A stretch of 64,000 nucleotides of DNA, taken from positions 1,736,001-1,800,000 of the forward strand of contig NZ_CP128185.1 in assembly GCF_030316135.1 (NCBI RefSeq), written 5' to 3'. Origin of the DNA: Aliiglaciecola sp. LCG003 (GTDB taxonomy: Bacteria > Pseudomonadota > Gammaproteobacteria > Enterobacterales > Alteromonadaceae). The translations under genes and the position numbers were made by a program. Position 1 is the first letter of the stretch, and each line of letters begins with the position of its first letter. The notes under the pieces are model-generated. The model saw only the letters and a program-made list of their open reading frames with translations, was not told the DNA's origin and did no database searches. Below, piece after piece: positions 52,399 through 62,344 of the stretch.

Positions 52399-54768
52399 GT
52401 GCAAGAATATGTACTTTGGTATGAGCAATTGGGGATGGATGATGTAAGTCGTGTCGGCGGCAAAAATGCATCATTGGGTGAAATGATATCTAACCTTGCC
52501 AGCGCAGGAGTTCAAGTTCCAGGAGGATTTGCAACTACCGCTTATGCATTTAATGAATTTTTAGAACAAAGTGGATTAGAAGCTAAAATACATAAAGTGC
52601 TAGATGCACTTGATGTGGAAGATATTGCCGCGCTTAATGAAGCCGGGGCAACGATTCGTAATTGGATTATTGAAACGCCTTTCCAACCTAAATTAGAACA
52701 AGAAATTAAAACTGCTTTTGAAAAGTTGCAGGGTGACGCAGGTGATCAAGCTTCTTTTGCGGTACGTTCATCTGCCACTGCAGAAGATATGCCTGACGCC
52801 TCCTTTGCCGGCCAACAGGAAACCTTCTTAAATGTAAAAGGCTATAGATCGGTTTTAGTCGCTATCAAGCATGTGTTCGCATCTTTGTTTAATGACCGTG
52901 CCATCTCTTATCGTGTTCACCAAGGTTATGACCATAAAGGTGTAGCCCTGTCTGCTGGTATTCAGCGAATGGTGCGCAGTGACGTAGCATCCTCCGGCGT
53001 AATGTTCACCATAGATACTGAATCTGGTTTCGAAGATGTGGTATTTATCACTTCATCTTACGGTTTGGGTGAAATGGTGGTTCAAGGGGCGGTTAACCCT
53101 GACGAATTCTATGTGCATAAACCAACATTAGATCGTGGCTTTCCCGCTATTGTGCGCCGCAATCTAGGGAGTAAATTAATCAAAATGATTTACTCTGAAG
53201 ACACTTCCCATGGTAAGCAAGTTGATATTGTCGATGTTGACAAGAGTCAAAGTATGTCTTTTTCTATCAATGATGAAGAAATCATGGATCTGGCCCGTCA
53301 AGCGCAAATCATTGAAAAGCATTACCAGCGTCCGATGGATATTGAATGGGCAAAAGATGGAACTGATGGCAAGCTTTATATCGTTCAAGCTCGCCCAGAG
53401 ACTGTGCGCTCCCGTGAAGATATCCAGGTAATTGAGAGCTTTCAGTTAAAAGGTAAAGCGAAAGTGGTTACTGAAGGTCGTGCCATTGGTCATAAAATCG
53501 GTGCAGGTGTAGCCAAAGTGCTCGGCTCGATTGATGAAATGGGCAAAATCCAACCGGGGGATGTATTAGTTACTGACATGACAGACCCTGACTGGGAACC
53601 TATCATGAAAAAAGCCTCGGCGATTGTCACCAACCGTGGTGGTAGGACCTGTCACGCCGCAATCATCGCTCGTGAACTAGGGATCCCTGCTGTGGTGGGT
53701 TGTGGGAATGCGACCCATAGTATCGAAACAGGCGATATCATCACAGTGTCTTGTGCCGAAGGCGATACCGGTTATATATATGATGCCAAATTAGATTTTG
53801 ACGTTGTAACATCACGTATTGATTCGATGCCAGAGATCCCTTTAAAAGTCATGATGAACGTGGGTAACCCTGATCGTGCTTTTGATTTCGCCCGTTTACC
53901 CCATTCAGGGGTAGGCTTAGCGCGCTTAGAATTTATTATCAATCGTATGATTGGTGTGCATCCCAAAGCCTTGCTAGATTTTGACAATCAAGATGACGAA
54001 CTAAAACAAGAGATTTCGGAAATGATGGCCGGCTATGCTTCTCCTGTTGAGTTTTATATTGAGAAATTGGTTGAGGGTATCTCGACGATCGCGTCTGCAT
54101 TTTCTCCAGAGAAAGTCATCGTTAGAATGTCAGACTTCAAATCAAATGAGTACTTCAATTTGGTTGGCGGCTTTCAATATGAGCCGGACGAAGAAAACCC
54201 AATGTTGGGTTTCCGCGGAGCCAGTCGTTATATTTCTGAAGATTTCCGTGAATGTTTTGCCCTCGAATGCGAAGCCATTAAACGAGTCAGAAATAAAATG
54301 GGTCTAACGAACGTTGAAATCATGATCCCATTTGTGCGCACACTTGGTGAAGGCGAGAAGGTGATTGAACTTCTTGCAGAGCAAGGTTTGGTGCGTGGCG
54401 AGAATGGCCTGCGGGTTATCATGATGTGTGAATTGCCGTCTAACTGTTTGTTAGCCGATCAATTCCTCGATATTTTTGATGGCTTCTCTATTGGTTCAAA
54501 TGACTTAACTCAGTTAACTCTTGGTCTTGATAGGGATTCGGGTTTGATTGCTCATTTATTTGATGAGCGAGATCCTGCGGTTAAAGCACTGTTGAGCATG
54601 GCAATTAAAGCGGCCAAGAAGCGTGGTAAATATGTAGGCATCTGTGGGCAGGGACCATCTGATCATGAAGATTTGGCTGCATGGTTGGTAGAGCAGGGCA
54701 TCGACAGTGTCTCGCTTAATCCTGATACCGTAGTCGAGACTTGGTTATATCTAGGCGAAAAGCACTAA
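52399..54768 (+). CDS. ppsA: Phosphoenolpyruvate synthase
   Basis: A 789-residue enzyme that makes PEP from pyruvate and ATP for gluconeogenesis. It starts with GTG at 52399, preceded by GAGGG. Domains: the ATP-grasp nucleotide domain (1 to about 340, with [19 protein letters not shown]), the phosphohistidine domain with [21 protein letters not shown], and the PEP/pyruvate barrel ending near [15 protein letters not shown] and [12 protein letters not shown]. Full length. The divergent ppsR gene encodes its regulator. Confidence 0.98.
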   Translation: MQEYVLWYEQLGMDDVSRVGGKNASLGEMISNLASAGVQVPGGFATTAYAFNEFLEQSGLEAKIHKVLDALDVEDIAALNEAGATIRNWIIETPFQPKLEQEIKTAFEKLQGDAGDQASFAVRSSATAEDMPDASFAGQQETFLNVKGYRSVLVAIKHVFASLFNDRAISYRVHQGYDHKGVALSAGIQRMVRSDVASSGVMFTIDTESGFEDVVFITSSYGLGEMVVQGAVNPDEFYVHKPTLDRGFPAIVRRNLGSKLIKMIYSEDTSHGKQVDIVDVDKSQSMSFSINDEEIMDLARQAQIIEKHYQRPMDIEWAKDGTDGKLYIVQARPETVRSREDIQVIESFQLKGKAKVVTEGRAIGHKIGAGVAKVLGSIDEMGKIQPGDVLVTDMTDPDWEPIMKKASAIVTNRGGRTCHAAIIARELGIPAVVGCGNATHSIETGDIITVSCAEGDTGYIYDAKLDFDVVTSRIDSMPEIPLKVMMNVGNPDRAFDFARLPHSGVGLARLEFIINRMIGVHPKALLDFDNQDDELKQEISEMMAGYASPVEFYIEKLVEGISTIASAFSPEKVIVRMSDFKSNEYFNLVGGFQYEPDEENPMLGFRGASRYISEDFRECFALECEAIKRVRNKMGLTNVEIMIPFVRTLGEGEKVIELLAEQGLVRGENGLRVIMMCELPSNCLLADQFLDIFDGFSIGSNDLTQLTLGLDRDSGLIAHLFDERDPAVKALLSMAIKAAKKRGKYVGICGQGPSDHEDLAAWLVEQGIDSVSLNPDTVVETWLYLGEKH

Positions 54769-54789
54769 GCTTTACCATTTTTGAGTTTC

Positions 54790-54817
54790 AAAAGGCCATC
54801 ATCTTATGGCCTTTTTT
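54790..54817 (+). terminator. Rho-independent terminator of ppsA
   Basis: AAAAGGCCAT (54790-54799) pairs with ATGGCCTTTT (54806-54815) around CATCTT and ends in six Ts. It starts 21 bp after the ppsA stop. Confidence 0.93.
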
Positions 54818-55054
54818 ATTACTGCAACCTGATAGCGCTCATTGGTGACCTTAACCTTCATGGTTGATGTGTTAGCAAGGGCTGCAACTCTCAAATTGCC
54901 GTTGCTACTGCAATTGGGTTGAGTGTTGGATAGGATTTCCGTGCTTCCATTTTCAGCGGTGTGCAGCTTGATGAGGCAGCTAGCTTGCTACTAATATCCT
55001 TACCATTAATGTTGTTTAGAAGAAAGTCTAGATAGTCACTATGTCTGTAAACGT

Positions 55055-55081
55055 AAAATGCCGCTCTAGAAGCGGCATTTT
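55055..55081 (-). terminator. Rho-independent terminator of the small membrane-protein gene
   Basis: AAAATGCCGCT (55055-55065) pairs with AGCGGCATTTT (55071-55081) around CTAGA. T-runs flank it on both strands; on the minus strand it lies 23 bp past the stop of the small gene. Confidence 0.85.
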
Positions 55082-55104
55082 TGATCTTTATCGATGAAAA
55101 AATA

Positions 55105-55323
55105 TTAGCGTAGGCGACGGTTTAGCATTAATCGGTCTAATTTGCGTGCCCCTGATGCCATCATAGATTGGCACTTACGCAACCAATTCCTAGCGACGGG
55201 TAAATCGTAACTTAATACCACAAGACCGCTCAATAAAAATAGAGACGAGCCGGGCAAGATGGCAAAGACGACGCCTGCAGCCGTTAAGATTGCGCCCAGT
55301 GTGATACGCATATACTTGATCAT
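55105..55323 (-). CDS. Small two-helix membrane protein (PGPGW-like)
   Basis: A 72-residue protein with one long or two short hydrophobic helices (MRITLGAILTAAGVVFAILPG and SLFLLSGLVVLSY) separated by a PGSS turn, then a basic C-terminus (ARNWLRKCQSM to MLNRRLR) likely in the cytoplasm. The pattern resembles the putative PGPGW transmembrane family, though the motif here is PGSSLF. Function unknown. Monocistronic, with its own terminator at 55055-55081. Confidence 0.7.
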   Translation of the reverse strand: MIKYMRITLGAILTAAGVVFAILPGSSLFLLSGLVVLSYDLPVARNWLRKCQSMMASGARKLDRLMLNRRLR

Positions 55324-55463
55324 TGGTGTTATCTTCCTTTTAAACCAGCTTGATTCAACATAGATATTATTTGTCGATGTACGGCATAGTATAGCTAAAA
55401 AGGTATTTCAGTGTGTATTTCCTTGTAACAAGGTATGTGTAGAGCCTGTAGCTGAAAAAAGAG

Positions 55464-56402
55464 CTAACTAAGATGACTCACAGATGACGCTGCGTGGATA
55501 TGACTTCCAGAGCTACCGTATTTATCTGACACACAGGCTTTTAGGACCTGGATATAGTTTTTAGCAATACAATTATAGCCGTCATACATGCCCCGTTGTT
55601 TAAAAAGTGCATGGGCTTTGTTTAAATTTTGCGCGGGAATATTTTGATGGATGTGGTGTTCAAGGTGGTAGTTAACATTGTTTGGCGCCACCAATAACCG
55701 CTCCAAAAGATTGGCATAGGTGGTTCGTGTGTTCATACGAGGATCTTTATCCAAACTTTCTGGCACAGCACCATGTTCACCCATAATACGCAATCGGCTC
55801 ATCAGTGGGTAAAAGAACACATAAGCACACCAAAAAATGCTATAGGCCAGTAGTTCATCCATCCCTATCAAAATGAATAGCAGGCCAGTGTGCAATATTA
55901 GCGAAGGTAAACGTTTTTGCCAATTCGAGACCTTTATTTGATAAACCAGCTCTTTTATCCCGTTGATACCGCTGATATCTCTGAATAATTTTCGTTTCAT
56001 ACTAGCTCGCGTCGCAGGATAATTTTGCACAAAAATACGATCAGGATCCTTTTCAGTGCCAGCCAACTGATGATGGCGCAAATGCCCTTTTCGAAATTCA
56101 TCAAAATCAACTAAGATTAATCCGCCGAGCAACCAACGACCTACGGCTCTGTTAAGCCAAGCCGACTTGAACAAGGTCCCGTGCCCCGCGTCATGATTAA
56201 GGATGGCAATACCCAAAATTCGCCCAGCGATGATGCATGCTGCCAGTATATAAGTCAGAACATTAGGGAATAGTATGAACACTAGCAAGGCGGCACTAAT
56301 CAATGCATAATTCACTAGAACACGGTACCATCCAACAGCATTAGAGGATTGGCACAGAGTCTTCATTTCTTCAGATGTAACAAAGTCAGATAGTCGCAAC
56401 AC
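55464..56402 (-). CDS. Membrane fatty acid desaturase family protein
   Basis: A 312-residue di-iron membrane enzyme with four or more helices. All three histidine boxes are present: H70-H74 (NHDAGHGTL), H107-H110-H111 (HLRHH) and H246-H249-H250 (YHLEHH). These ligate the two irons that activate oxygen. It could desaturate acyl lipids or hydroxylate a related lipid; the boxes do not decide. It is divergent from a PaaX-family regulator gene with a 79-bp shared promoter region holding an inverted repeat, which suggests that regulator controls it. Confidence 0.88.
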   Translation of the reverse strand: MLRLSDFVTSEEMKTLCQSSNAVGWYRVLVNYALISAALLVFILFPNVLTYILAACIIAGRILGIAILNHDAGHGTLFKSAWLNRAVGRWLLGGLILVDFDEFRKGHLRHHQLAGTEKDPDRIFVQNYPATRASMKRKLFRDISGINGIKELVYQIKVSNWQKRLPSLILHTGLLFILIGMDELLAYSIFWCAYVFFYPLMSRLRIMGEHGAVPESLDKDPRMNTRTTYANLLERLLVAPNNVNYHLEHHIHQNIPAQNLNKAHALFKQRGMYDGYNCIAKNYIQVLKACVSDKYGSSGSHIHAASSVSHLS

Positions 56403-56407
56403 ACTAT

Positions 56408-56443
56408 TTACCTATTTATATGAGCTAGATGTAATATAGGTAA
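56408..56443. promoter_or_regulatory. Inverted repeat in the desaturase / PaaX-type intergenic region
   Basis: TTACCTAT (56408-56415) and ATAGGTAA (56436-56443) are perfect inverted copies with a 20-bp spacer, placing them 28 bp apart centre to centre. They lie between the two divergent start codons and are a candidate operator for the PaaX-type protein. Confidence 0.5.
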
Positions 56444-56481
56444 TTTATAACAAAAAATAAATAAAAAGAAAGTATTTAGTT

Positions 56482-57309
56482 ATGTTTTTAACTTATGACA
56501 TTGCCCAACAGAAGTTAGTCGCCGATAGTGCAGACAAAAAAATATTGGAATTTTTGAGTGCCATCAGAGGTTTTCAGAATGACCAAATGAAAAGTTTGAA
56601 TGCAAAACAACTGCTTATAATCGCACAAAGGCTTGGTTTGACTGAAGCTTCAGTCCGCATGGCACTCTCAAGGCAGACCAAACAAGGCAAGTTACTGCGG
56701 GTTAAAGGCCGCTATATGTTGGCCAGCAGTCAAAAAGAATATTTATTGCCACGATTTTGGTTAGACATTAAATCGCGATCTATTGATTGGCAAGGTGATT
56801 GGTTGCTGGTAAACGTAGCATCACAAAAGTTGGGAGCGACTGTGTCACGCAGACTATCTGTCAAAGCAGAGCTTTTAGGTTTAAAATACATACCCGCGTT
56901 AGGGTGGATCAGGCCTAATAATCTACTTAATTTGCGTGAAGAAGTACTCTATCATTTTCAACAATTTGTTGATGAATCGAATATCCTGATTGCTCAATTG
57001 GCTCACATTAGCCCCGAATGGGAGCAGCAATTTTGTTCAAATTGGTCACCGCAGGCATTGAACCAGTTCTATCAAAACAGTGTCAAGTTCATGCAGACCG
57101 AGATAAGCAACATGACCAATCTCGACGATGACCAAGTGTTGATTAGAAGCTTTACTATTGGTCGGCTATTGGTGGAATATTTATCCAAAGACCCTTGGTT
57201 ACCCGAGCGGTTAATTGATTTACAAGCACGCTCAGAATTAGTTAATGAGGCAAGCAAACTCTACCAGCTAATCAAGCCTGCATGGATGAACGTTTTGGTA
57301 AACCGTTAA
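56482..57309 (+). CDS. PaaX-family transcriptional regulator
   Basis: A 275-residue regulator. The N-terminal winged helix (about 38-85) contains LGLTEASVRMALSRQTKQGKLLRVKGRY, very close in pattern to PaaX. A central domain follows (WQGDWLLVNV) and the C-terminal DPWLPERLIDLQARSELVNEASKLY resembles the PaaX C-terminal domain. E. coli PaaX represses phenylacetate catabolism and binds phenylacetyl-CoA. No paa genes are present here, so an acyl-CoA effector and control of the divergent desaturase are more likely; that is inference. Confidence 0.87.
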   Translation: MFLTYDIAQQKLVADSADKKILEFLSAIRGFQNDQMKSLNAKQLLIIAQRLGLTEASVRMALSRQTKQGKLLRVKGRYMLASSQKEYLLPRFWLDIKSRSIDWQGDWLLVNVASQKLGATVSRRLSVKAELLGLKYIPALGWIRPNNLLNLREEVLYHFQQFVDESNILIAQLAHISPEWEQQFCSNWSPQALNQFYQNSVKFMQTEISNMTNLDDDQVLIRSFTIGRLLVEYLSKDPWLPERLIDLQARSELVNEASKLYQLIKPAWMNVLVNR

Positions 57310-57455
57310 AATCAATAACCCTTAAACCTAGCAGTGGATGAAAATTAATAACCACTGAGGTGATATATACATTTCGAACCATTTGCTGGTTGGCAGTAAT
57401 AGCTTTGATTGTGCTAATCGGTATAATACGACCATTCGATCAAATCAGTTAAGTT

Positions 57456-60400
57456 GTGGCGATGTTACCAAGTCTTGACCCTCGAGCTCTTCTAGAACAA
57501 CAGTATCAAACATTCTTAGACGCTTTGGCAGAAGCTGGATTCAAAGGGGATATTGAAACCGGTTATTCAAACCGTCTTGCGGTGGCAACTGATAACTCGA
57601 TCTATCAAAAATTACCCCAAGCCGTTATTTTGCCTAAATCTACTGAAGATTTGTGTTTAATTGGTCGAGTAGCGAATCAATTTAACAGTGTGAAATTCAG
57701 TGCCAGAGGCGGGGGTACAGGTACTAACGGTCAATCTCTGACCAGTGGAATTGTTGTTGATGTGTCTAGACATATGAACAACATTTTGGAAATCAACTCG
57801 CAGCAGGGCTGGGTTAGAGTTCAAGCCGGTGTAGTAAAAGATCAACTCAATGATGCACTCAAACCTTTAGGTTTTTTCTTTGCCCCCGATTTATCCACCA
57901 GTAACAGAGCCACTATTGGTGGCATGATTAGTACTGATGCGTCAGGGCAAGGTTCCTTGGTGTACGGCAAAACCAGCGATCATGTGCTTGGCCTCACGTC
58001 GGTTTTAGCCGATGGCACCTTGTTGTGCAGTGAACCCACTGCAATTGCAGATAGCAAGTTATTAGCCGAAGGAGAGGGGCGCGTAGCGCAAATAACCAAA
58101 CAATTATTAGATACCTGTGTAGGAATGCGTGAAGAAATAATAGCCAAATTTCCGCGCCTAAATCGGTTTCTTACCGGTTATGATTTAGAGCATACCCTGA
58201 GTACTGACCTATCTACCCTTGATATCAGTCGTATTATTACCGGCTCAGAAGGCTCTTTAGCCTTTGTTGCTGAGGCAAAACTTAATATAACCCCGATTGC
58301 AAAGCACACCGCTTTAGTAAATATTAAGTATGATTCATTTGAATCAGCCCTTCGTCATGCGCCCCATATGGTGGCAGCCAACGCCACATCAGTTGAGACA
58401 GTAGACAGCAAGGTACTCAATCTAGCCAGACAAGACATAATTTGGCACTCGGTGAAAGATTTAATTGAAGATGTACCAGGCAAAGAAATGCTTGGCCTGA
58501 ATATGGTTGAGTACAACAGTAATAATCAAGCCGAAATTGAATTGAAGATTGCCCAATTGAGTCAAAGCTTAGAGCGTTCTGCGGAGAAGGGCGAGCATGG
58601 CGTTATCGGTTTTCAACTCACCTATGATACATCTGAAATCAGTAAAATTTACGCTATGCGTAAAAAGTCTGTGGGTCTATTGGGTAAAGCAAATGGTTGG
58701 CAAAAACCAATCGCCTTCGCTGAGGATACCGCGGTACCGCCAGAAAATTTAGCCGACTTTATTATGGAGTTTCGCGCGCTGCTTGATGAAAAAGGATTGC
58801 ATTACGGAATGTTTGGTCATGTCGATGCCGGGGTGTTGCATGTTCGCCCAGCACTGGATATGTGTGATTTAGAACAGCAAAAAATGATGCAGGAAATTTC
58901 AGACGAAGTCGTCGCACTAGTGGCTAAATATGGCGGCCTAATGTGGGGCGAACACGGTAAGGGCTATCGTAGCGAATATGTACCGGCCTTTTTTGGTGAG
59001 GTGCTATATACCGAACTGCGTAAAATTAAAGGCGCCTTTGACCCGTATAATAAAATGAATCCCGGCAAAATATGTACTCCACTTGATTCAGACGAAACCG
59101 TCGTAAAAGTGTCTGATTTAAAAAGGGGGGATTTAGACAGGCAAATACCCATTCAGGTGCGTAATGCTTTTGAGCCGGCGATGAGCTGCAACGGAAATGG
59201 CCTGTGTTATAACTATGACACCACATCTCCTATGTGTCCCTCTAGCAAAATTACCAAGGATCGCCGCCATAGTCCAAAAGGGCGGGCAGGCATGATTCGA
59301 GAATGGCTTAGGTTATTGAGTCAAAATAATGTAGATGTGATTGAGCTAGAAAAAAATGAGCAGCCATTGTCTTGGTTTGAACGAATGCAAAACACTCGGT
59401 TTAAAACAAAGCATGTTGATTTTTCACATGAAGTTTTAGAGGTGATGGAAGGCTGCCTTGCCTGCAAAGCTTGTGCGAACCAGTGTCCGGTGAATGTTGA
59501 TGTTCCCAGTTTTCGTGCCCGCTTTCTAGCAATGTACTATCAGCGGTATTTGCGTCCCGCTAAAGATCACCTGGTGGCCAATATAGAAATCATGGCACCA
59601 CTGATGGCTAAAGCGCCTGCTATAATTAATTTATTCCAACGCCAGAGTTGGCTGCAAAAGCTTATTAAGCGCAGTGTTGGCTACGTCGATGCGCCGTTAT
59701 TATCAAATCCACCTTTAGCTAGTCGTTTGTCGAATAAACTGCTGATGCCTTTTGATATGCATACCCTTAGCAATTTATCTGCTCAACGCAAAGCAAAAAC
59801 TATCCTAATCGTTCAAGATCCATTCACTAGTTTTTACGAAGCTGAGGTGGTGGAGGATTTAATTTTATTCTTAGATAAACTTGGGTTTAATCCGGTCTTA
59901 TTGCCATTCAGACCTAATGGTAAACCACAACACGTCAAAGGCTTTTTAACGAGATTTGCTAAGACCGCGGCCAATACTGCGCAATTTCTAAATCAAGTGA
60001 ATGAGTTGGACATTCCGATGGTCGGTATCGACGGCTCTTTAGTATTGTGTTACCGCGACGAGTACGCAAAAATACTAGGGACTAAAAGAGGTGAATTTAA
60101 GGTTCAACTAGTCAATGAATGGTTGGTTCAACAGCACCCTTTAATTGAATCGTTTTTGCATGAACAGCAACTTAGCCAGTCAACAAGAGAGTTTACGCTC
60201 TTGTCCCACTGTACTGAGAAAACAGCCGTACCGGTTAATGACGCCCAATGGAAAACAATTTTCGCATGGTTTGGTTTAACGGTTAACGCCAAGGCAGTAG
60301 GCTGCTGTGGAATGGCTGGTACCTTTGGCCACGAACTATCCCACTACCAAGAATCACAAGGTATTTATAACTTGAGTTGGAAGGGGGCGGTTGAAACAAC

Positions 60401-60515
60401 AGATAAAGATACAATATTAGCTACAGGATACTCTTGTCGAAGTCAGGTAGCGCGGTTCGAATCGTTCAAGCCCTGTCATCCAGTGCAAGCATTGTTAAAT
60501 TACATACAAGAATAA
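57456..60515 (+). CDS. ydiJ: FAD/iron-sulfur oxidoreductase YdiJ (D-2-hydroxyacid dehydrogenase family)
   Basis: A 1019-residue protein, nearly the length of E. coli YdiJ. The N-terminal FAD domain has SARGGGTGTNGQSLTSG and a GlcD-like C-terminal oxidase region (YGMFGHVDAGVLHVRP). A cysteine-containing middle (CNGNGLCYNYD, MCPSSKIT) is followed by CLACKACANQCPVNVDVPSF, a 4Fe-4S ferredoxin-type site. The last part carries SHCTEK and VGCCGMAGTFGHE, a CCG-type iron-sulfur domain. YdiJ oxidises D-2-hydroxyglutarate-type acids. Start is the GTG at 57456 or the ATG at 57462; neither has a strong site. Confidence 0.93.
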   Translation: MAMLPSLDPRALLEQQYQTFLDALAEAGFKGDIETGYSNRLAVATDNSIYQKLPQAVILPKSTEDLCLIGRVANQFNSVKFSARGGGTGTNGQSLTSGIVVDVSRHMNNILEINSQQGWVRVQAGVVKDQLNDALKPLGFFFAPDLSTSNRATIGGMISTDASGQGSLVYGKTSDHVLGLTSVLADGTLLCSEPTAIADSKLLAEGEGRVAQITKQLLDTCVGMREEIIAKFPRLNRFLTGYDLEHTLSTDLSTLDISRIITGSEGSLAFVAEAKLNITPIAKHTALVNIKYDSFESALRHAPHMVAANATSVETVDSKVLNLARQDIIWHSVKDLIEDVPGKEMLGLNMVEYNSNNQAEIELKIAQLSQSLERSAEKGEHGVIGFQLTYDTSEISKIYAMRKKSVGLLGKANGWQKPIAFAEDTAVPPENLADFIMEFRALLDEKGLHYGMFGHVDAGVLHVRPALDMCDLEQQKMMQEISDEVVALVAKYGGLMWGEHGKGYRSEYVPAFFGEVLYTELRKIKGAFDPYNKMNPGKICTPLDSDETVVKVSDLKRGDLDRQIPIQVRNAFEPAMSCNGNGLCYNYDTTSPMCPSSKITKDRRHSPKGRAGMIREWLRLLSQNNVDVIELEKNEQPLSWFERMQNTRFKTKHVDFSHEVLEVMEGCLACKACANQCPVNVDVPSFRARFLAMYYQRYLRPAKDHLVANIEIMAPLMAKAPAIINLFQRQSWLQKLIKRSVGYVDAPLLSNPPLASRLSNKLLMPFDMHTLSNLSAQRKAKTILIVQDPFTSFYEAEVVEDLILFLDKLGFNPVLLPFRPNGKPQHVKGFLTRFAKTAANTAQFLNQVNELDIPMVGIDGSLVLCYRDEYAKILGTKRGEFKVQLVNEWLVQQHPLIESFLHEQQLSQSTREFTLLSHCTEKTAVPVNDAQWKTIFAWFGLTVNAKAVGCCGMAGTFGHELSHYQESQGIYNLSWKGAVETTDKDTILATGYSCRSQVARFESFKPCHPVQALLNYIQE

Positions 60516-60533
60516 TAACTAAATAGGAATTTT

Positions 60534-60968
60534 ATGACAGAACAAACTTCGCAAATGAGCAAAGAAGAAATGGGGCAATGGGTCCGTTCACAGTTTCAGC
60601 GCGCCAATAAACATTTGGCTGAAAATGGTATAATTTTTGATTCTGTGGTGACTGAAGAAAGTCGATATTTAGCCCCGGTAGTCGCACTTTGGAAAATTAA
60701 AACCACAGATAATCGCTATTACTGGGTTATAAGCGGTGATTTACCCGTCGATTTTATGCCCTACGAAAACGAAAAAAATGCCCGTGATGTGCTGCGCCGT
60801 TTTTCTTTCAGTTGGCAGCTCAAAGCGGAGAATTTACAAAATAGTGATAGTCTAGATCAAACCCAAAAGGACTTCTGTGACTTACTTGTTTCACGGGCCG
60901 AGGGTTTGTATCAAATGTACGAAAAAGAATCCTTATGGCAAGAAGTGCCAGGGGGAAAGTCGAAGTAA
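60534..60968 (+). CDS. DUF4826 family protein
   Basis: A 144-residue cytoplasmic protein with a tryptophan-rich core (VVALWKIKTTDNRYYWVISGDLPVDFMPYENEKNARDVLRRFSF split over two strands and a helix). I recognise the DUF4826 pattern but no function is known. It starts 18 bp after ydiJ, so the two are likely co-transcribed, which suggests a role linked to YdiJ activity. The C-terminus is lysine-rich. Confidence 0.85.
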   Translation: MTEQTSQMSKEEMGQWVRSQFQRANKHLAENGIIFDSVVTEESRYLAPVVALWKIKTTDNRYYWVISGDLPVDFMPYENEKNARDVLRRFSFSWQLKAENLQNSDSLDQTQKDFCDLLVSRAEGLYQMYEKESLWQEVPGGKSK

Positions 60969-60982
60969 AAGGCAAATGTAAG

Positions 60983-61029
60983 CACCTCCAATTAATGCTT
61001 CTGACGATTTGGGCGTTAATTGGGTGGTG
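60983..61029. repeat. Imperfect inverted repeat between convergent genes
   Basis: CACCTCCAATTAATGC (60983-60998) pairs, with three irregularities, with GCGTTAATTGGGTGGTG (61013-61029). It lies between the DUF4826 gene and roxA, which converge. No T-run follows, so a terminator role is unproven. Confidence 0.45.
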
Positions 61030-61114
61030 ACTTTGGCAGATCTTACCGACAAAATTTGTATTCCTATTCGACTATGCCGTCGGGTTGAGCTTATGTTGCA
61101 CAACCGCTTTGACT

Positions 61115-62275
61115 TTATTCCTGCTGTTCAAACCAGCCCCCCGCATTCACTAATTGAGATAAAAACTGGCTGAAGAAGACATCTTCATTGAGCTTGAGTA
61201 GGTGATGTCTGTCTAGATACTCTAGTTCAAGCATTGTTGTGGCTTGGGCCAATTGTAGGTCGCTTACCACAATCTTATGTTGGTTTACCCATATCAGATG
61301 TCGCTGCGAATCCTCATTTTGGTCTTTGAGAATGACAACTCTGCGATCAGGACTTGGCCAAAATTGAACGTCACACTGAAGCAAATGTTCGATTTGTTGT
61401 GGGGTAAACTCATCATCCTTACCTATTGATTCGTTTGTGTCTACCTGACTAGTAAAAAAGTGGCCTAAAAAGTCATCAAAGTGGGATGAATTGAGCATGG
61501 CTTGGCACATGTTCCGCAGCCGTTGCTTTTCTAACTGGGATAATTCGAATTGATTAGCCCGGACTTGTAAATCAGGATCAGTATAGCGTTGTTGAAATAG
61601 GTTATGCTCCTGTGCAAAATCGGCTAGTCCAAGTAACAACTCTTGTTGGGTTGGAGCCCTAAGACCAACTGAATAATTTAAACACTCTGATAAAGCCACG
61701 CCATTATGGGGAAATCCTGGGGGAATATAAATGATATCTCCAGGGTGAAGTACTTCATCGATAATAGGTTTGAAACCACTAATCTGAGTTAAGTCTTTAC
61801 TCGGGTATATACAGGGGTAATCACCTAGTGGACCAACTTGCCAGCGGCGTTGACCTTTACCTTGGACAATAAATACATCATATTGGTCTAGGTGAGGACC
61901 GACGCCTGCTCCCTCAACTGAAAAACTGACCATCAGATCTTCAACTCGCCATTTGGGGATGAAGTTAAACGCATTTAACAGCGCTTCAGCTGGCGTTAAA
62001 TACTGATCTACACCTTGGACCAATAAAGACCATGCACCTATGCAGTGCTGTTCAAAATCCTCAATAGGACCCTGTTGTACCGTCCATTTATCACCTTGAT
62101 TGACAACTATTCTAGAATCTACCATTTCCTCTTGGGCTAAACCGGCTAATTCGTTTTCATCAAGAGGATCAATAAAATCCACAAAGCCATTGCGGATAAT
62201 TACTGGCTGCTTCTGCCAATATTGATCCAGGAATTGTTGGGGATCTGCCAAGTTTAGTAAGTATTTCAATTGCAT
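61115..62275 (-). CDS. roxA: Ribosomal protein uL16 arginine 3-hydroxylase
   Basis: A 386-residue JmjC-type 2-oxoglutarate oxygenase, formerly YcfD. The Fe(II) ligands are H128 and D130 (GPHLDQYDVF) and H190 (PPGFPHNGVAL) on the cupin core. The C-terminal half forms the dimerisation and winged-helix parts. In E. coli it hydroxylates an arginine of ribosomal protein L16. It is convergent with ydiJ-DUF4826 and appears to be a single gene. Confidence 0.95.
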   Translation of the reverse strand: MQLKYLLNLADPQQFLDQYWQKQPVIIRNGFVDFIDPLDENELAGLAQEEMVDSRIVVNQGDKWTVQQGPIEDFEQHCIGAWSLLVQGVDQYLTPAEALLNAFNFIPKWRVEDLMVSFSVEGAGVGPHLDQYDVFIVQGKGQRRWQVGPLGDYPCIYPSKDLTQISGFKPIIDEVLHPGDIIYIPPGFPHNGVALSECLNYSVGLRAPTQQELLLGLADFAQEHNLFQQRYTDPDLQVRANQFELSQLEKQRLRNMCQAMLNSSHFDDFLGHFFTSQVDTNESIGKDDEFTPQQIEHLLQCDVQFWPSPDRRVVILKDQNEDSQRHLIWVNQHKIVVSDLQLAQATTMLELEYLDRHHLLKLNEDVFFSQFLSQLVNAGGWFEQQE

Positions 62276-62344
62276 GATTATATCAATCCTGGGTTATATG
62301 AGCCGGTATTCTGGGCAATATGCGCCAGCCTAACTTGCCGATAA

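Larger units (their letters stand above)
54769..55104. other. Intergenic stretch between ppsA and a small membrane-protein gene
   Basis: Bounded by the ppsA terminator (54790-54817) and the terminator at 55055-55081. The 237 bp between them have mixed composition and no frame with a ribosome-binding site. I see no repeat or RNA in it; it could be a remnant of a lost gene. Confidence 0.5.
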
